Source: DATEEG01 sp035525055
GTDB taxonomy: Bacteria; Actinomycetota; Acidimicrobiia; Spongiisociales; ZC4RG35
Assembly: GCA_035525055.1 (NCBI GenBank)
Contig: DATLEZ010000029.1
Span: forward strand, 1 to 23,963
Direction: 5' to 3'
Length of the DNA: 23,963 nucleotides
Shown here: piece by piece, positions 23,082-23,963 of the stretch
Position numbering within the stretch: the stretch's first letter is position 1
Layout of the letters: each line of letters begins with the position of its first letter
The notes under the pieces: model-generated
The model's input: the letters and a program-made list of their open reading frames with translations, nothing else
What the model was told of the DNA's origin: nothing
The model's database searches: none
Position numbers and translations under genes: made by a program

Positions 23082-23963
23082 TCAAGCCAACGGGATCTTC
23101 TTCTGCGGATCGACGAACGGCATCGGCGTTACCGTGGCAGCCCGACCACCCCACTCGGTCTCCACTCTGACCCTCTGGCCTTCACGGGAGTTGTCGACCG
23201 GCAGCCAGGCGTAACCGATGTTGGCGGCAAGCCGGGGCGAGTAAATTGCCGACGTGACTTTGCCGACAACGCGGTTACCGACCGAGACCGGCCATTTCGT
23301 ATTGTTGAGGGCCGGGAACGGTGGGCCCTCGACGACCAGCCCGTTGATCTTGTTGGCGACTCCTTCTTGCTGAATCCGTCGATAGGCCGCCATAGAGATG
23401 GAGGCCGAATCGTCCAGATCGAAGTCGACCAGTCGATCGAGCCCCAGCTCGAAAGCGTTGTTCTCGTAGGTCATGTCGGCGCCCCAGTTGAAGATCGCCC
23501 CCTCGATCCGCCGAATGTCGGACGGACCGGTGGGTCGGAGCCCGTAAGGCCCGCCGGCCTTCATTATCGCTTCGTAGACCTCGGTTCCTTTGGTGGTGTC
23601 GGTGAGATATACCTCATAACCCACTTCCGACGTCCAACCGGTCCTGGTTACCACGACCGGCGCCCCGGCGATCTCGGCACTGGTCCAGTAGTAGTACTTC
23701 AGCTTGCCTATCTCCTCCCCCAAGAGGTCGATCATGAGATCCTTTGACTTGGGCCCCTGAATCTGAAGCGGTGCGACATCGGCCTCACGGATGGTCACAT
23801 GGACATCCGGGTAGGCGTTCTTGAGCCCCCGAGCAAAAAGCAACGCGTCGGAAGAGGCCAGCGCAAACCAGAAGGTGTTCTCATCCATCCTTGTGAGGAC
23901 CGGATCGTTGATGATGCCGCCATCGGAGTCGCAGATCAGCACATACTTAGCCTGTCCAACGGC
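23082..23963 (-). CDS. GcvT-family aminomethyltransferase, DmdA-like, partial (5' end off window)
   Basis: The frame is open to the window edge, so the N-terminus is missing; 293 codons remain. Segments such as CDSDGGIINDPVL, READVAPLQIQGPKS, TRTGWTSEVGYEVYLTD, RRIEGAIFNWGADM and NNAFELGLDRLVDFD match tetrahydrofolate-dependent GcvT-fold proteins. The overall arrangement resembles dimethylsulfoniopropionate demethylase (DmdA) and its relatives more than GcvT proper. It would transfer a methyl or aminomethyl group to tetrahydrofolate in the cytoplasm. True DmdA, a DmdA-like paralogue and other demethylases share this pattern, so the substrate is not settled. It converges on mug with a 30-base gap. 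Confidence 0.75.
   Translation of the reverse strand, partial: AVGQAKYVLICDSDGGIINDPVLTRMDENTFWFALASSDALLFARGLKNAYPDVHVTIREADVAPLQIQGPKSKDLMIDLLGEEIGKLKYYYWTSAEIAGAPVVVTRTGWTSEVGYEVYLTDTTKGTEVYEAIMKAGGPYGLRPTGPSDIRRIEGAIFNWGADMTYENNAFELGLDRLVDFDLDDSASISMAAYRRIQQEGVANKINGLVVEGPPFPALNNTKWPVSVGNRVVGKVTSAIYSPRLAANIGYAWLPVDNSREGQRVRVETEWGGRAATVTPMPFVDPQKKIPLA

Overview
The window looks like chromosomal DNA from a high-GC actinobacterium, most likely an Acidimicrobiia-type lineage. The signs are the GC-rich coding sequence, frequent GTG and TTG starts, 4-base start/stop overlaps in operons, several starts that look leaderless (a TANNNT -10 box 6-7 bases before the ATG), threonine-rich linkers in exported proteins, and cysteine-containing SLH-like modules fused to a beta-helix. 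The lineage is inference from style; there is no rRNA or marker gene here. No CRISPR array, prophage, transposase or tRNA was recognised. This is compact, mostly housekeeping and accessory-metabolic sequence.

Left part (1-4482): the C-terminal part of a CNNM/CorC-type protein is followed 3 bases later by a TerC-family membrane protein, a plausible metal-efflux pair. They converge, across a long inverted repeat, on a secreted protein with three SLH-like modules and a parallel beta-helix. A 38-residue candidate membrane peptide lies just upstream of that protein. Next is a cyclase-family (kynurenine formamidase-like) enzyme whose usual metal-ligand histidines are partly replaced.

Vitamin B12 uptake (4494-7641, minus strand): a cobalamin riboswitch, then btuF-btuC-btuD with GTGA overlaps. 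The Shine-Dalgarno sequence of btuF lies in a perfect hairpin, and a second, mutually exclusive pairing would release it. The sequence therefore suggests a translational riboswitch. A 320-base non-coding stretch with a 30-base direct repeat follows.

Centre (7962-11416): a small protein with two similar HTH-like halves, a soluble TPR sensor histidine kinase, and a YghZ-type aldo/keto reductase, ending at a 17-bp perfect inverted repeat.

Molybdate uptake (11510-15168, minus strand): a regulator with an XRE-type HTH and a periplasmic-binding-protein-like domain, then modA, modB and modC. The regulator overlaps modA by 4 bases. A 7-bp inverted repeat upstream of the regulator may be its operator.

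Right part (15278-23963): a membrane sensor histidine kinase overlapping a threonine-rich single-pass surface protein; a conserved actinobacterial protein overlapping a DUF1304 membrane protein; a cyclic-nucleotide-binding protein; a small membrane protein; an AlkZ-like winged-helix DNA glycosylase gene broken by two 1-base homopolymer deletions; an LLM flavin-dependent oxidoreductase; an EAL phosphodiesterase; a Mug-type uracil/thymine mismatch DNA glycosylase; and a partial GcvT/DmdA-like aminomethyltransferase running off the edge. I do not see one large novel multi-gene system. The items most worth follow-up are the riboswitch expression platform, the altered cyclase active site, the two orphan histidine kinases with unusual neighbours, and the repeat-bearing intergenic region.
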